DNA of 64,000 nucleotides from Ferruginibacter paludis (lineage in GTDB: Bacteria > Bacteroidota > Bacteroidia > Chitinophagales > Chitinophagaceae). This document shows, piece after piece, positions 1 through 8,965 of the stretch (positions are counted from its first letter, which is position 1; each line of letters starts with the position of its first letter). The stretch spans positions 496,001 through 560,000 of the forward strand of contig NZ_JAUFQJ010000004.1 in assembly GCF_030409685.1 (NCBI RefSeq), given 5' to 3'. Below the pieces are notes generated by a model, which saw only the letters and a program-made list of their open reading frames with translations, did no database searches and was not told where the DNA came from. A program made the translations under genes and the position numbers.

Positions 1-2
1 TC

Positions 3-572
3 AACACTGCAGGTATGGTGTGTACCGGTGCGTTTCCGGATGCCGCCAATCTTATCCGCAACATTACGTTTTCCATGCCGGATGTTGTATTGATGGACAT
101 ACACATGCCGGGCATCTCCGGAATAGAAGCCGTACAAATAATCAAAGAAAAATTTCCTGCTGTACGGATCCTGATGCAGACGGTGTTTGAAGACGATGAT
201 AAGATATTTGCTGCTATCTGTGCAGGTGCATCCGGTTATATGCTGAAGAAAACAACACCGCAAAAAATGCTGGAAGCTGTTGAAGAAACTTACCAGGGTG
301 GCGCTGCCATGAGCCCTTCTGTTGCCGGCAAGGTACTGCAGATGTTCCGGTCGCAATCCAGTATTGCAAAACATGAATTTATTCAGTTGTCTGAAAGGGA
401 AAAAGAAATTTTAGGCCTGTTGGTAAACGGCAAATCTTACAAAGCAATTGCAGCAGCATGTTTTATTTCTGCCGATACTGTAAGTACCCATGTGAGGCAC
501 ATCTACGAAAAATTGCACGTACATTCCAAAAGTGAAGCCGTTGCAAAAGCCATCAAACAAAAATTAGTTTAA
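3..572 (+). CDS. NarL/FixJ-type response regulator, 5' end outside window
   Basis: The reading frame is open to the left edge, so the true start lies upstream and about the first 35 residues of the receiver domain are missing. The visible part has the phospho-acceptor strand and loop (VVLMDIHMPG, with the Asp), the Thr-bearing strand (ILMQT) and the conserved Lys (GYMLKK). A LuxR-type helix-turn-helix follows, beginning LSEREKEIL and ending in the DNA-recognition segment TVSTHVRHIYEKL. Proteins of this architecture are phosphorylated by a sensor histidine kinase and bind promoters as dimers. The partner kinase is not in the window. No link to the glycan genes is visible beyond proximity. The family call is firm; the regulon is unknown. 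Confidence 0.93.
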   Translation, partial: NTAGMVCTGAFPDAANLIRNITFSMPDVVLMDIHMPGISGIEAVQIIKEKFPAVRILMQTVFEDDDKIFAAICAGASGYMLKKTTPQKMLEAVEETYQGGAAMSPSVAGKVLQMFRSQSSIAKHEFIQLSEREKEILGLLVNGKSYKAIAAACFISADTVSTHVRHIYEKLHVHSKSEAVAKAIKQKLV

Positions 573-803
573 TTGTTTTCTTTCTTATCATCGCCGGCAA
601 CGTATTAATAAGTGTTGTTGATAAGCGCTCCGAAATTATCAGGGGCTATTCAATTTCAATCTACAACTATCCGCTCCTTTCAATTATTCCTTTTTTCCTC
701 ATCAACAATCAGTAAAATCACCAATTCAGGTGATTGTCGGCATACGGCTGATGCCGGTACCTTTGGCCATTACTATTTCAACCACTGTCTAAAATAGTGT
801 TTC

Positions 804-1565
804 ATGAACCAATGCACTACGGGATCGAATGAGGGTAATGTTGTACAATTAAAGCATGATAACAAAGTAGTAACAGCATCCGCACAAAGAGGTAAGTATT
901 TTTTTGTGATAATGGCATCTATTTTCCCTGTCATTTCACTTATTGGTTTTATCCCCAGCTACGTTGCCATGAATGCAGGAGAATTCAACATTCACTGGTC
1001 TGCGCATGTGCACGGTGCTTTAATGGTTAGCTGGCTGATAGTTTATATCCTCCAAAGCTGGCTGGCTTTAAAGGGCAACTTTAAATTCCACCGTGCACTG
1101 GGCTTATATGCCGCAGGGCTTGGTATCATTATCTGGTGTTCTATGGGCGTTGCATCTGCCCATGCGCTGATAGGCAACGCGGTTCCGGCAGATAGCTTTC
1201 TGTTTGATATTTTGCTGGTACAATTATACATTATGCAGGTATTTGGGTTCTTCTTTACCTGGGGCATTCTGGTAAGAAAAAACGGCCCGGCCCACAAGCG
1301 GTTGCTCTTTTTAGCAACACTGGTGCTAATGCAGGCTGCCATCGATCGCATGCCCTGGTTGCAAGCCGGCGCCTGGCCCTTTATCTGCCTGGATCTGATG
1401 CTTATTCCGCTTTTTATTTACGACTGGATTACACTAAAACGCATTCATCCTGTTACATGGACCGGCCTGCTGGTTTACATCGCTGCGCAGGTGGCCGTTA
1501 CTACCACATTTGGTTCACCGGCATGGCATACGTTCTGGTTTAATTTGGTGAGTAGATTTTATTAA
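804..1565 (+). CDS. polytopic membrane protein, function unknown
   Basis: This 253-residue protein starts with about 30 polar residues. Six or seven hydrophobic helices follow, roughly at residues 33-55, 68-90, 100-122, 130-155, 168-185, 190-208 and 218-236. Histidines sit near the ends of several helices (HWSAHVHG, HRALG, HKR, near residues 65, 96 and 166), an arrangement seen in heme-binding or DUF2306-like membrane proteins. I cannot assign a family with confidence. It follows the response regulator on the same strand after about 230 bp in which I see no gene. It could be an isolated gene. Codon use looks like that of its neighbours. Confidence 0.75.
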   Translation: MNQCTTGSNEGNVVQLKHDNKVVTASAQRGKYFFVIMASIFPVISLIGFIPSYVAMNAGEFNIHWSAHVHGALMVSWLIVYILQSWLALKGNFKFHRALGLYAAGLGIIIWCSMGVASAHALIGNAVPADSFLFDILLVQLYIMQVFGFFFTWGILVRKNGPAHKRLLFLATLVLMQAAIDRMPWLQAGAWPFICLDLMLIPLFIYDWITLKRIHPVTWTGLLVYIAAQVAVTTTFGSPAWHTFWFNLVSRFY

Positions 1566-1968
1566 ACAAGTGAGCAGGCTAGCGTTCCGCACAACCTCGA
1601 CACATTGTTCAAAATAGTTGATTTTTGCTCGTCCTCATAGTTAAAAAATTACCCCGTTTTATACGGCAGCATTATCAACATCGAATTTGCCTAAAAGGAA
1701 TCCATTGCAGGCGACCGAAGCTCTTTTGCATTTGAATTTTACAGCAATTGGTTCAACATTGCAATTGTATTTTGCCCAGCCTTTTCCGCCGGGATAAATG
1801 AATTCTAAACCAGGATCCGCATAGATTTTTATAACCCGCCGGCAGGTTCCTGCATTCAACAATAACTTTTGAAGTATCAGAAAATTAAGTCAATTTTAGC
1901 CGGACGATTTATATCTCTTTATCAGAAACATATATTTCTCTAAAACGAACTTCATAAATTTAAACCAC
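1566..1968. other. intergenic region upstream of GH92 gene
   Basis: About 400 bp without a convincing gene. A minus-strand frame of about 67 codons (1659-1862, TTG start, in-frame TGA about 30 bases further upstream) has protein-like composition and could be a decayed 3' gene fragment, but I recognise nothing in it. The last 100 bp are AT-rich and presumably hold the promoter of the mannosidase gene. I see no clear Bacteroidota promoter pair (TTG and TAnnTTTG). Confidence 0.4.
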
Positions 1969-1995
1969 TTGATATACTTGCTCCTCCGGCTAATT

Positions 1996-4308
1996 ATGAA
2001 AAAAATATCTCTACCAGCAAACAGGGTCTTATTGATTTTTTGTCTTGCCGCATTCCTGCTTCCGGCAACAACCTTGTGCCAGCAACACAAGCTGCCGCCA
2101 CAAAAACAACCTGTTGATTACGTAAATATTTTCACCGGTACTTCCAATGCCCGCTGGATGCTGGGGCCCTATGCAAGTGTGCCTTATGGTATGATACAAC
2201 TCGGACCGGATAACCAGGATGCAGGCTGGATGAGCGGCTACGATTATTCTATTGCAAACGTCACCGGCTTTAGTCACCTGCATGCGTATAACATGGCAGG
2301 GTTAATGATTATGCCTGCAGTGCAGGACTTCACCAATACGCCCGGATCTGCAACAAGTCCTTATCGTGGCGCAGGCGCAGGCTTTCATTCCCGCATTGAA
2401 AAGCAAACGGAAAAAGCTTCACCTGGTTATTATTCCTGCTTTTTGTATGATGCGGATTGCCTGGCAGAGATGACTGCTTCCACGCATTGCGGCTTTCACC
2501 AATACACGTTTGCTAAAAATGAAGAAGCCCGTATTTTACTCAGCCTGCTTTTTCCCACGGAGATGAACGCGGGGGTAAGTAATGGAATTATCCATAAAGT
2601 AAATGATAGTTTGGTAGAAGGATCGGTGGATATCAACAATGACCAGTACACACTTTATTTCTCCATCCAGTTCAGTAAACCATTTAAATCTTTGAATGGC
2701 TGGCTGGGCAATAAAATCCAAAAAGATGTCGCAGCGATTTCCGGCGATGGCAACGTTGGCGGCTTTGTAAACTTTGATGTACGCGATAAAGAATCCATTC
2801 AATTAAAGGTGGGCTTATCACTGGTGGATTTGGCCGGTGCAAGGAATAACCTGGCCACCGAAATGGATGGCTTTGGCTGGAACTTTACAACGGCAAGGCT
2901 TGCTGCCAGGAATCAATGGAATAATTTGTTGTCGAAAATTACTGTAGAAGGAGATGAAGCGAACAAGGCAAAATTCTACACCAACTTATACAGAAGCTTT
3001 TCAAAACAAACCTGGAGCGATGCTGACGGCAGGTACCGGGATCCTAAAGAACTCATTCAGCAGTTACCGGCCAACGGTAAAATGTATGGCGGCGATGCTT
3101 TCTGGAATTCTTACTGGAATTATAATTTCCTGCTCTCCACCATTGCACCTGATATGATGAACAATTGGGTAAAGACAGAACTGGAGTTGTTTGATAAAAC
3201 CGGCTGGACGAGTGATGGCCCCACGGGTTTGGAACATACCGGTATCATGGAAGTTACACACGAAATTGCGCTGATGGTAGCCGCGTATCAAAAGGGCATT
3301 CGCAACTACGACCTGGATAAATTTTACAAGGCCATCATTCACAATGCAAAAGAGCAGGGAGGACGAACAGAAAAATCAGGCACAGCAGGCATGGAAAAGC
3401 TGGATTACTTTACCCGCCTGGGTTACGTGCCTTATGAAATTGAACGCTCCTCCCGTACGCTGGATTATGCGTACACCTTTTATTGCACTGCACAACTTGC
3501 CCTTGCATTGGGCAAGCAGGATGATTATGCGTATTGCATGAAGCTGTCACAAAACTGGAAAAACCAGTTTCATCCGGAATTAAAATGGCAGGTACCAAAA
3601 GATTCCATGGGCAACTGGGAAAAAAATTATGATCCGTTTAATGGCAAAAACTGGATTGAAGGAAATGGCTGGCAATACACCTGGTATGTTCCGCACGATG
3701 TACCCGGATTGATAGAAATGATGGGTAAAGATCTTTTTAATCAGCGGCTGGAAGAAGGATTTAAAAAAGCAGCAAAACATAATTATACTGCTTATGCATT
3801 CGACCGGCACCAGGACAGCAGTTTTGAATATTATGTCAATCATGGTAACGAAGAAAATATGCAGGCGGCCTGGTTGTTTAACTATTCGGGTAAACCCTGG
3901 TTAACACAATTATACACCCGAAAAATAATAGATGCCTTTTATGGAATGACGCCTTATAAAGGTTGGGAAGGCGATGAAGATGAGGGGCAGATGTCTGGCT
4001 GGTTTGTAAATACCGCCATGGGATTTTTTGAGATGACCGGTGGTGTGGAGAAAGATTCAAAAGTAATGTTGACCGCTCCCTTGTTTGATAAGACAACTAT
4101 CTGGCTGGATCAAGAATATCACGCAGGTAAAAAATTTGAAATCATTACTCAAAACAATTCAGCCAAAAATATCTACATACAATCCGTAACGCTGAACGGT
4201 AAAAAAATTAATGAGCCCTGGATTTATTTTAGCGATATTACTAAAGGTGGAAAGCTGGTGTATTTGTTGGGTGATAAACCAAATTATGGATGGGGAGTTA
4301 AACGATAA
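1996..4308 (+). CDS. GH92 alpha-mannosidase A, exported
   Basis: GH92 enzymes are calcium-dependent inverting exo-alpha-mannosidases. The ATG at 1996 is chosen over an upstream TTG at 1969 because it opens a normal signal peptide (KK, then a hydrophobic stretch to about residue 27). The mature part begins with the family's VDYVNIFTGT motif, then GPYASVPYGMIQLGPD. The C-terminal catalytic half has HGNEENMQ, with Glu619 where the general acid is expected, and GDEDEGQMSGW, with Asp660/Asp662 as the expected base pair. The length of about 770 residues is normal for the family. Unlike most other glycosidases here it is on the plus strand with no partner gene. Sequence around the active site differs from classic GH92 members (FNYSGKPWLTQ, MGFFEMTGG), so linkage specificity is open. 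Confidence 0.93.
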   Translation: MKKISLPANRVLLIFCLAAFLLPATTLCQQHKLPPQKQPVDYVNIFTGTSNARWMLGPYASVPYGMIQLGPDNQDAGWMSGYDYSIANVTGFSHLHAYNMAGLMIMPAVQDFTNTPGSATSPYRGAGAGFHSRIEKQTEKASPGYYSCFLYDADCLAEMTASTHCGFHQYTFAKNEEARILLSLLFPTEMNAGVSNGIIHKVNDSLVEGSVDINNDQYTLYFSIQFSKPFKSLNGWLGNKIQKDVAAISGDGNVGGFVNFDVRDKESIQLKVGLSLVDLAGARNNLATEMDGFGWNFTTARLAARNQWNNLLSKITVEGDEANKAKFYTNLYRSFSKQTWSDADGRYRDPKELIQQLPANGKMYGGDAFWNSYWNYNFLLSTIAPDMMNNWVKTELELFDKTGWTSDGPTGLEHTGIMEVTHEIALMVAAYQKGIRNYDLDKFYKAIIHNAKEQGGRTEKSGTAGMEKLDYFTRLGYVPYEIERSSRTLDYAYTFYCTAQLALALGKQDDYAYCMKLSQNWKNQFHPELKWQVPKDSMGNWEKNYDPFNGKNWIEGNGWQYTWYVPHDVPGLIEMMGKDLFNQRLEEGFKKAAKHNYTAYAFDRHQDSSFEYYVNHGNEENMQAAWLFNYSGKPWLTQLYTRKIIDAFYGMTPYKGWEGDEDEGQMSGWFVNTAMGFFEMTGGVEKDSKVMLTAPLFDKTTIWLDQEYHAGKKFEIITQNNSAKNIYIQSVTLNGKKINEPWIYFSDITKGGKLVYLLGDKPNYGWGVKR

Positions 4309-4427
4309 TGGATACAAACATTTTTTAATACTGAATTTTCGGTAAAAATCCCGGGAGTTATTTTCTATTCATTAACGCTATTTCCACCAAAGAAACGTAA
4401 ACCCTTAAAATTAGGCAGATTAAATCT

Positions 4428-5387
4428 TTAAGTTATCAAGGATTGGTCTATGATATTCTTTAATTCAAAGTTTCCATTTTGGTCAACAAGAGATTGCATT
4501 AGTGGCATGCATGAAATATTGTAAAAATTTGATGAACTTTTTATTATTTCGTAAAGAACTACGGCATCAAGTTTCAAGTATCCACTATCAACAATTTCTT
4601 TGGTCAAAACAATATTGATTCCATGATTTTCAGTTGTTGCACTTGAATATAAAATACCGGTTTCTTCACCATAATATTTTCTAATGGCAAAGTAAAAAGC
4701 ATTTGTTAATAGATAGTTACTATCTGTATCATTTACCTTACCGGCACATTGCGAGAAATATCCATAAAACATTCTACACTTGACTTGATCCTCCTCGTTA
4801 AAAGCTGAGTCAAGAAATTGATCAAAATGATAAATAATGTTTCTCATGTGAACACTTTTTTTTAAAGCTTCATCAAAAAATGCTAGTGCAACCAGTTTAA
4901 TATGTTTTTGCACTATCCATTTACCAATTGTAAAAGACTTATGCTGCCAATTACTTTCTTCGTCAAATATTTCTTTACAAGTTTCAGTTATAGTTGTTAA
5001 CGCGCCATTTACATTTGGACCACTAATTGGTGCCGTACAATAAAACATAGCCTCATTTGCTCTATTAAATCTTCCAAGACTAATAACCTCAGGCTTTGTA
5101 GAATTATAACTTATTTCTGATTTAGTTGTAAATAGGTTTGAAATATTTTCTCTTGCCCGTAACACAAATGTGTCATCATATTTGTGTAATGGCAATGGCA
5201 ATCTACTAATCAGGTCATAACATACCGTCTCTAAAAAAAGGGACGAAGGATTTAATTTTTTAACCTCATTTTTTAAGGAATCTACCAATGACTCAATAGT
5301 TTCAAAGGATGTGTTGATTTTCATTTTCAAATCCTTTCCGTCCTTTACTAAATCTTCAAGAGAAAAAAACTCATACTTATTTTCCAT
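4428..5387 (-). CDS. RES-domain-like protein, orphan
   Basis: This 319-residue cytosolic protein has no signal peptide. It shows the three landmarks of the RES family: an Arg in VLRARE (Arg77/Arg79), the segment GRFNRANEAMFYCT (105-118) followed by a Glu-rich helix (Glu135), and a late GILYSSATTENHGINIVL segment (244-261) with Ser248/Ser249. Short RES proteins are toxins that degrade or transfer NAD and are paired with Xre/MbcA-type antitoxins. This one is longer, with an extra N-terminal helical region of about 70 residues and an insert between Glu and Ser, and no antitoxin-like gene flanks it. It is visibly more AT-rich than its neighbours, with A/T-ending codons, which suggests recent acquisition. 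Without a search the assignment is probable, not certain. Confidence 0.6.
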   Translation of the reverse strand: MENKYEFFSLEDLVKDGKDLKMKINTSFETIESLVDSLKNEVKKLNPSSLFLETVCYDLISRLPLPLHKYDDTFVLRARENISNLFTTKSEISYNSTKPEVISLGRFNRANEAMFYCTAPISGPNVNGALTTITETCKEIFDEESNWQHKSFTIGKWIVQKHIKLVALAFFDEALKKSVHMRNIIYHFDQFLDSAFNEEDQVKCRMFYGYFSQCAGKVNDTDSNYLLTNAFYFAIRKYYGEETGILYSSATTENHGINIVLTKEIVDSGYLKLDAVVLYEIIKSSSNFYNISCMPLMQSLVDQNGNFELKNIIDQSLIT

Positions 5388-5513
5388 AGTAGTAAATTAT
5401 CCATTCATTTCGTCAATCCTTCCAGAGTCTACAGTTACAATAATAAAATGTTTCCAATGCAAAGTCAGCAATTCAAGCATCAGAAAAAAGTTATATAAGA
5501 AATCAGCCTGCAC

Positions 5514-6431
5514 TCACTCCTCCCCGTTCACAGCCATCTGCAAAGTATACACCGATTCAGAAGCAGTGATCAGCAGCAAGTCACGACGTTGACCACCGAA
5601 GCATAGGTTGCCTACCCATTTGGAAGGCACAGGTATGTTGCCCAATTTTACGCCTTGCGCATTGTACACGGTTACGCCCACACCAGCGAGATAAATATTG
5701 CCTTCCCTGTCAATCGTCATCCCGTCGGAGCCCTGGGCTGCAAAGAGTTGGCGGTTGGATAAACTACCGTCTGCATTAATTTGGTAGCGCCAGGTTTTAT
5801 TATCGTTGATGTCGGCCACATACAGCGTCTTACCATCTGCCTTGCCTACAATGCCATTGGGCTGTATCAATGTGCTATCAACGATCACGGCTTTGCGGCT
5901 TCCTTTTGGCAGGTAGTACACATAACAACCTTTCATGTCGGGTTTCTTTCGTTGCCAGTAATCACGTTGATAATAGGGATCGGTAAAATAAATACCGCCT
6001 TTTTTATCCACCCACAAATCATTGGGACCGTTTAATTTCTGGCCTTCAAAATTATCCAGCAATACGGTTACCTTCTTTTTCAGCGTAATGGCACGCAGTT
6101 CGTTCTGTTCATCGGCACAGGCAACGATGCGTTGCTGTTTATCAAAATACAAACCATTGGCACGGCCGGTCTTGTCCATAAACAAAGACAGCTTTCCATT
6201 GATATCATATTTCCATATTTTATCATTGGGCTGATCGGTAAAATAGATATCGCCCTTTTTATCCACCGCCGGGCCTTCGGCAAATGCAAATTGCTGTGGC
6301 AGTTTTACCAGTGTGGCTCCGGGCTTTACTACCGGAATGGAATTGAGTGTTGCATCCGTACTTTGCTGACCAAACGCCGTAAAAGTTAACAATGCGACAA
6401 ACGTAAAAAGCAGGTATTTTTTAGTGTACAT
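5514..6431 (-). CDS. SMP-30/gluconolactonase-like six-bladed propeller, exported
   Basis: This 305-residue protein opens with a signal peptide ending in FGQQ (about residue 23). The rest is a six-bladed propeller of the SMP-30/LRE family, which hydrolyses sugar lactones using a bound divalent metal. Metal-ligand regions are visible: AEGPAVDKKGDIYFTD (Glu near residue 52), LNGPNDLWVDKKGGIYFTDP (Asn and Asp) and the QPNGIV...LYVADIND blade. It is the last gene of the run that starts with GH29 at 17091. A likely substrate is an aldonolactone made by oxidation of a released sugar, but the signal peptide puts it outside the cytoplasm, which is unusual for a catabolic lactonase. Confidence 0.85.
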   Translation of the reverse strand: MYTKKYLLFTFVALLTFTAFGQQSTDATLNSIPVVKPGATLVKLPQQFAFAEGPAVDKKGDIYFTDQPNDKIWKYDINGKLSLFMDKTGRANGLYFDKQQRIVACADEQNELRAITLKKKVTVLLDNFEGQKLNGPNDLWVDKKGGIYFTDPYYQRDYWQRKKPDMKGCYVYYLPKGSRKAVIVDSTLIQPNGIVGKADGKTLYVADINDNKTWRYQINADGSLSNRQLFAAQGSDGMTIDREGNIYLAGVGVTVYNAQGVKLGNIPVPSKWVGNLCFGGQRRDLLLITASESVYTLQMAVNGEE

Positions 6432-6540
6432 CTTTTATAAAATGAATTTTATTTGATACAGTAAATATCGGGTAAACTTAAACCAATAAAAAAGGATGTC
6501 TTTAAAATTGTTACGCTACCAGCCATTTATTTTCTTACAA

Positions 6541-7539
6541 TCACTTTATTAATTTCTTCACGCCACCTGGTTTTACTTTTAGAATATTTCCATTGGCATC
6601 AAATTGCAGGCTGTCAATACACAATTGCCTTAGCACATAGGCTTTATTTTGCGGATGAATACGGTGGTATAAAATATAATCCTGTCCCTTAACGGTAAAC
6701 ACGGTATGGTGGCCGGGGCCATAAGTTGTACTGTCGTTTGATGTGGATAATATTGGATCATTTACCCCAGCTGTAAACGGGCCAAAGGGCGTGTCGCCTG
6801 TGGCATATCCAACCTGGTAGGTAGCATCAATGGCTTTACCTTCTGAAAACATCAGGTAGTATTTTCCTTTTCGTTTTATCATGTGCGGTGCTTCAAAATA
6901 ATGGGGCGGCGTTACCTCTTTTGGCAAGCCGTCAAACGTTACCATATCCTGCTTTAGTTTTACTGCCATACAGTGGCCATTCACCCAGTTAAATCCAGAG
7001 CCCCAGTACAAATAACCAGCACCATCGGTATCCATAAACACATCCGCATCTATGTTGTGTACTTCGGGATAATCATTTTTTGCAACCAGCGGCGAATTAT
7101 CCGCCTTTAAATTTTTCCATGGGCCAAGGGGCTTGTTGCTCACCCCTGCCCACACTTCACTGCCTACGGAAACATACATATAAAACTTTCCACCGGGGCC
7201 TTTTGTTACCGAAGGTGCCCAAACCTTTGAATCGCCGGAAGTTGGACTGGTACAGGCTTTTTTGGTGGGCCAGTTAATATGGCGGCGGATAAATTTTTTA
7301 AAATTGTTGGTTTCAAATACCGCTACTTCATCGCCGCCCCATGGATCAATGGTGGCATAAATAAAATAAGTATCGCCTTCTTTTACAATGGTTGGGTCTG
7401 CAAAATAGCCGGGCAGTATCGGGTTGGAAATAAAATTTTTATTGGTTTGTGCAGTAACAATAAACGCAGCGCTGCAAAAAATTACAGCAAATATTGCTGT
7501 ATAATAATACCTGCGTTTGGTTATTTGTTGGTTGATCAT
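6541..7539 (-). CDS. GH43 family glycosidase, exported
   Basis: GH43 enzymes are inverting five-bladed propellers that remove arabinofuranose, xylose or galactose. The three catalytic acids are visible: Asp48 in GYFADPTIV (base), Asp164 in NIDADVFMD (pKa modulator) and Glu216 in HYFEAPHMI (acid). An N-terminal hydrophobic stretch to about residue 31, ending ITVTA-like before QTN, acts as signal peptide. The length of 332 residues is that of a single catalytic domain without a carbohydrate-binding module. It lies 20 bp after the GH27 gene and is probably cotranscribed with it. The specificity (arabinanase, xylosidase or galactosidase) cannot be read from the sequence. Confidence 0.92.
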   Translation of the reverse strand: MINQQITKRRYYYTAIFAVIFCSAAFIVTAQTNKNFISNPILPGYFADPTIVKEGDTYFIYATIDPWGGDEVAVFETNNFKKFIRRHINWPTKKACTSPTSGDSKVWAPSVTKGPGGKFYMYVSVGSEVWAGVSNKPLGPWKNLKADNSPLVAKNDYPEVHNIDADVFMDTDGAGYLYWGSGFNWVNGHCMAVKLKQDMVTFDGLPKEVTPPHYFEAPHMIKRKGKYYLMFSEGKAIDATYQVGYATGDTPFGPFTAGVNDPILSTSNDSTTYGPGHHTVFTVKGQDYILYHRIHPQNKAYVLRQLCIDSLQFDANGNILKVKPGGVKKLIK

Positions 7540-7559
7540 TTTGGATTGTTCTTTAAAAT

Positions 7560-8927
7560 TTATTTAACTGTTAACCGCAACAACACCGATGCATGCGGAT
7601 TTAATTTTTGTGTGTACTTTTTCTTAAATGAACCAAGGTCAGTCTTCTTCCATAAATCTCTCACCCCAACACTGCCCTTTAATTTAAGAGAAGCTAAATC
7701 AAGTACAACGTCATGCGCATTGTCGCCGATGTTAAAAAGACCGACATACAAATCTTTACTGCCTTGTACATTGGATACCCAGATCATACTGCCATCCTGC
7801 TTGTACAACTGCTTTGGGTTTTCGCCTTGTTGGTTTACCGCAAGCACTTCGGCATTTGTAAATAATTTCAGTTCCAGTTCCCGGTTGTCCGGCATGTTAC
7901 CGCCCAGCATTAAGGGCGAACGATAAATGCACCAGAAATTCATGTGCGTATACAATTCATCTTCTGTAAAACGGCTGTATCGCTCAGGGCCAACAGGGCC
8001 ACGCTTGGAAAGTTTGCCAATCTGTATCATGTCACAATCCGGCCAGTGCCCCGGACCGCCAGTGCCTTCCCAGCTTTTGGCGTAATTGAACATGTGTAAC
8101 ACCATCTCCCAGTTGTCCCAGAAATCATCGGCCATGCGCCACATGCTGGCATGTTTGGTTACATGATCTTTTGCCGATAAAGCCGTTTCGCCGGGCGAAA
8201 TACTTAACGGCATCGGCCTGCCGGAAGCTGCAATGGCTTTCTCATACCCTTCTATTTCAGCAGTACGATAAGGCCTTGAGATATCATCTACTTTTATAAA
8301 ATCAACACCCCAGGAAGCATACAATTGAAGTATTGAATTCAGGTATTCCTGTGCGCCCGGCTTGCTCATATTCAAGCCATACATGTGGTTCATCCAGGGG
8401 CAGGTAGAGCTGGTGTCAGCAATCATATCCGCCGTGATGCCGTTGGTACCCATCACCGGGGATTTTGCCCACACAGCCTGCCGTGGAATACCCCGCATAA
8501 CATGAATACCAAATTTTAACCCGAGTGCATGCACATAATCGCCCAATGGTTTAAAACCGTTGCCACCAAAAGCAGAAGGAAATTTCGTTGGTTGCGGCAT
8601 CAGCCTTCCCCATTTGTCCATCGTTAACCAGGGCACGTAAGATCCATCTTCCAGTTGCTTTTGAAAAGGATTGCCAATGGTGCTGCCTACAGGATTATCA
8701 TAACTCCATAAAAAATCCACCACTACATATTGCCAGCCGTATTGTTTTAAATTGTTGGCCACATAATCTGCGTTGGCTTTTACCTCATCTTCATGCACCG
8801 CCGAACCAAAACAGTTGTAACTGTTCCAGCCCATGGGCGGGGTTTGTGCCACCTGGCAGTTAGCAGTGGTATACAGTGCGAGCAAAATTATAATTGCCAT
8901 CCAAACTTTTGTTCCGTAAATTTTCAT
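7560..8927 (-). CDS. GH27 alpha-galactosidase, exported
   Basis: The mature protein starts with the GH27 hallmark TPPMGWNSYNCFG, the first strand of the (beta/alpha)8 barrel. The catalytic nucleophile is Asp214 in WGVDFIKVDD, and the acid/base region is GHWPDCDMIQIG further on. After the barrel (to about residue 370) comes the usual C-terminal beta-sandwich of about 80 residues. Residues 1-24 form a signal peptide. Retaining enzymes of this family release terminal alpha-galactose (some members alpha-GalNAc or beta-L-arabinopyranose). It is followed 20 bp later by GH43 and preceded 38 bp earlier by the beta-helix enzyme, so it sits in one operon with them. Confidence 0.95.
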   Translation of the reverse strand: MKIYGTKVWMAIIILLALYTTANCQVAQTPPMGWNSYNCFGSAVHEDEVKANADYVANNLKQYGWQYVVVDFLWSYDNPVGSTIGNPFQKQLEDGSYVPWLTMDKWGRLMPQPTKFPSAFGGNGFKPLGDYVHALGLKFGIHVMRGIPRQAVWAKSPVMGTNGITADMIADTSSTCPWMNHMYGLNMSKPGAQEYLNSILQLYASWGVDFIKVDDISRPYRTAEIEGYEKAIAASGRPMPLSISPGETALSAKDHVTKHASMWRMADDFWDNWEMVLHMFNYAKSWEGTGGPGHWPDCDMIQIGKLSKRGPVGPERYSRFTEDELYTHMNFWCIYRSPLMLGGNMPDNRELELKLFTNAEVLAVNQQGENPKQLYKQDGSMIWVSNVQGSKDLYVGLFNIGDNAHDVVLDLASLKLKGSVGVRDLWKKTDLGSFKKKYTQKLNPHASVLLRLTVK

Positions 8928-8965
8928 GTGTTGTTTATTCTTTTGTTATTGGCTATCCGGTGTTA

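Noticed and set aside
612-797. 61-codon plus-strand frame between the response regulator and the membrane protein
   Set aside because: Serine/phenylalanine-rich, no motif, no ribosome binding site; composition of non-coding DNA.
1659-1862. 67-codon minus-strand frame with protein-like composition
   Set aside because: TTG start only, in-frame stop just upstream, no recognised family. Possibly a gene remnant, but not supportable as a gene.
7279-7926. Long plus-strand frame (215 codons) across the GH43/GH27 junction
   Set aside because: Antisense shadow of two well supported glycosidase genes; cysteine/phenylalanine-rich translation without motifs.
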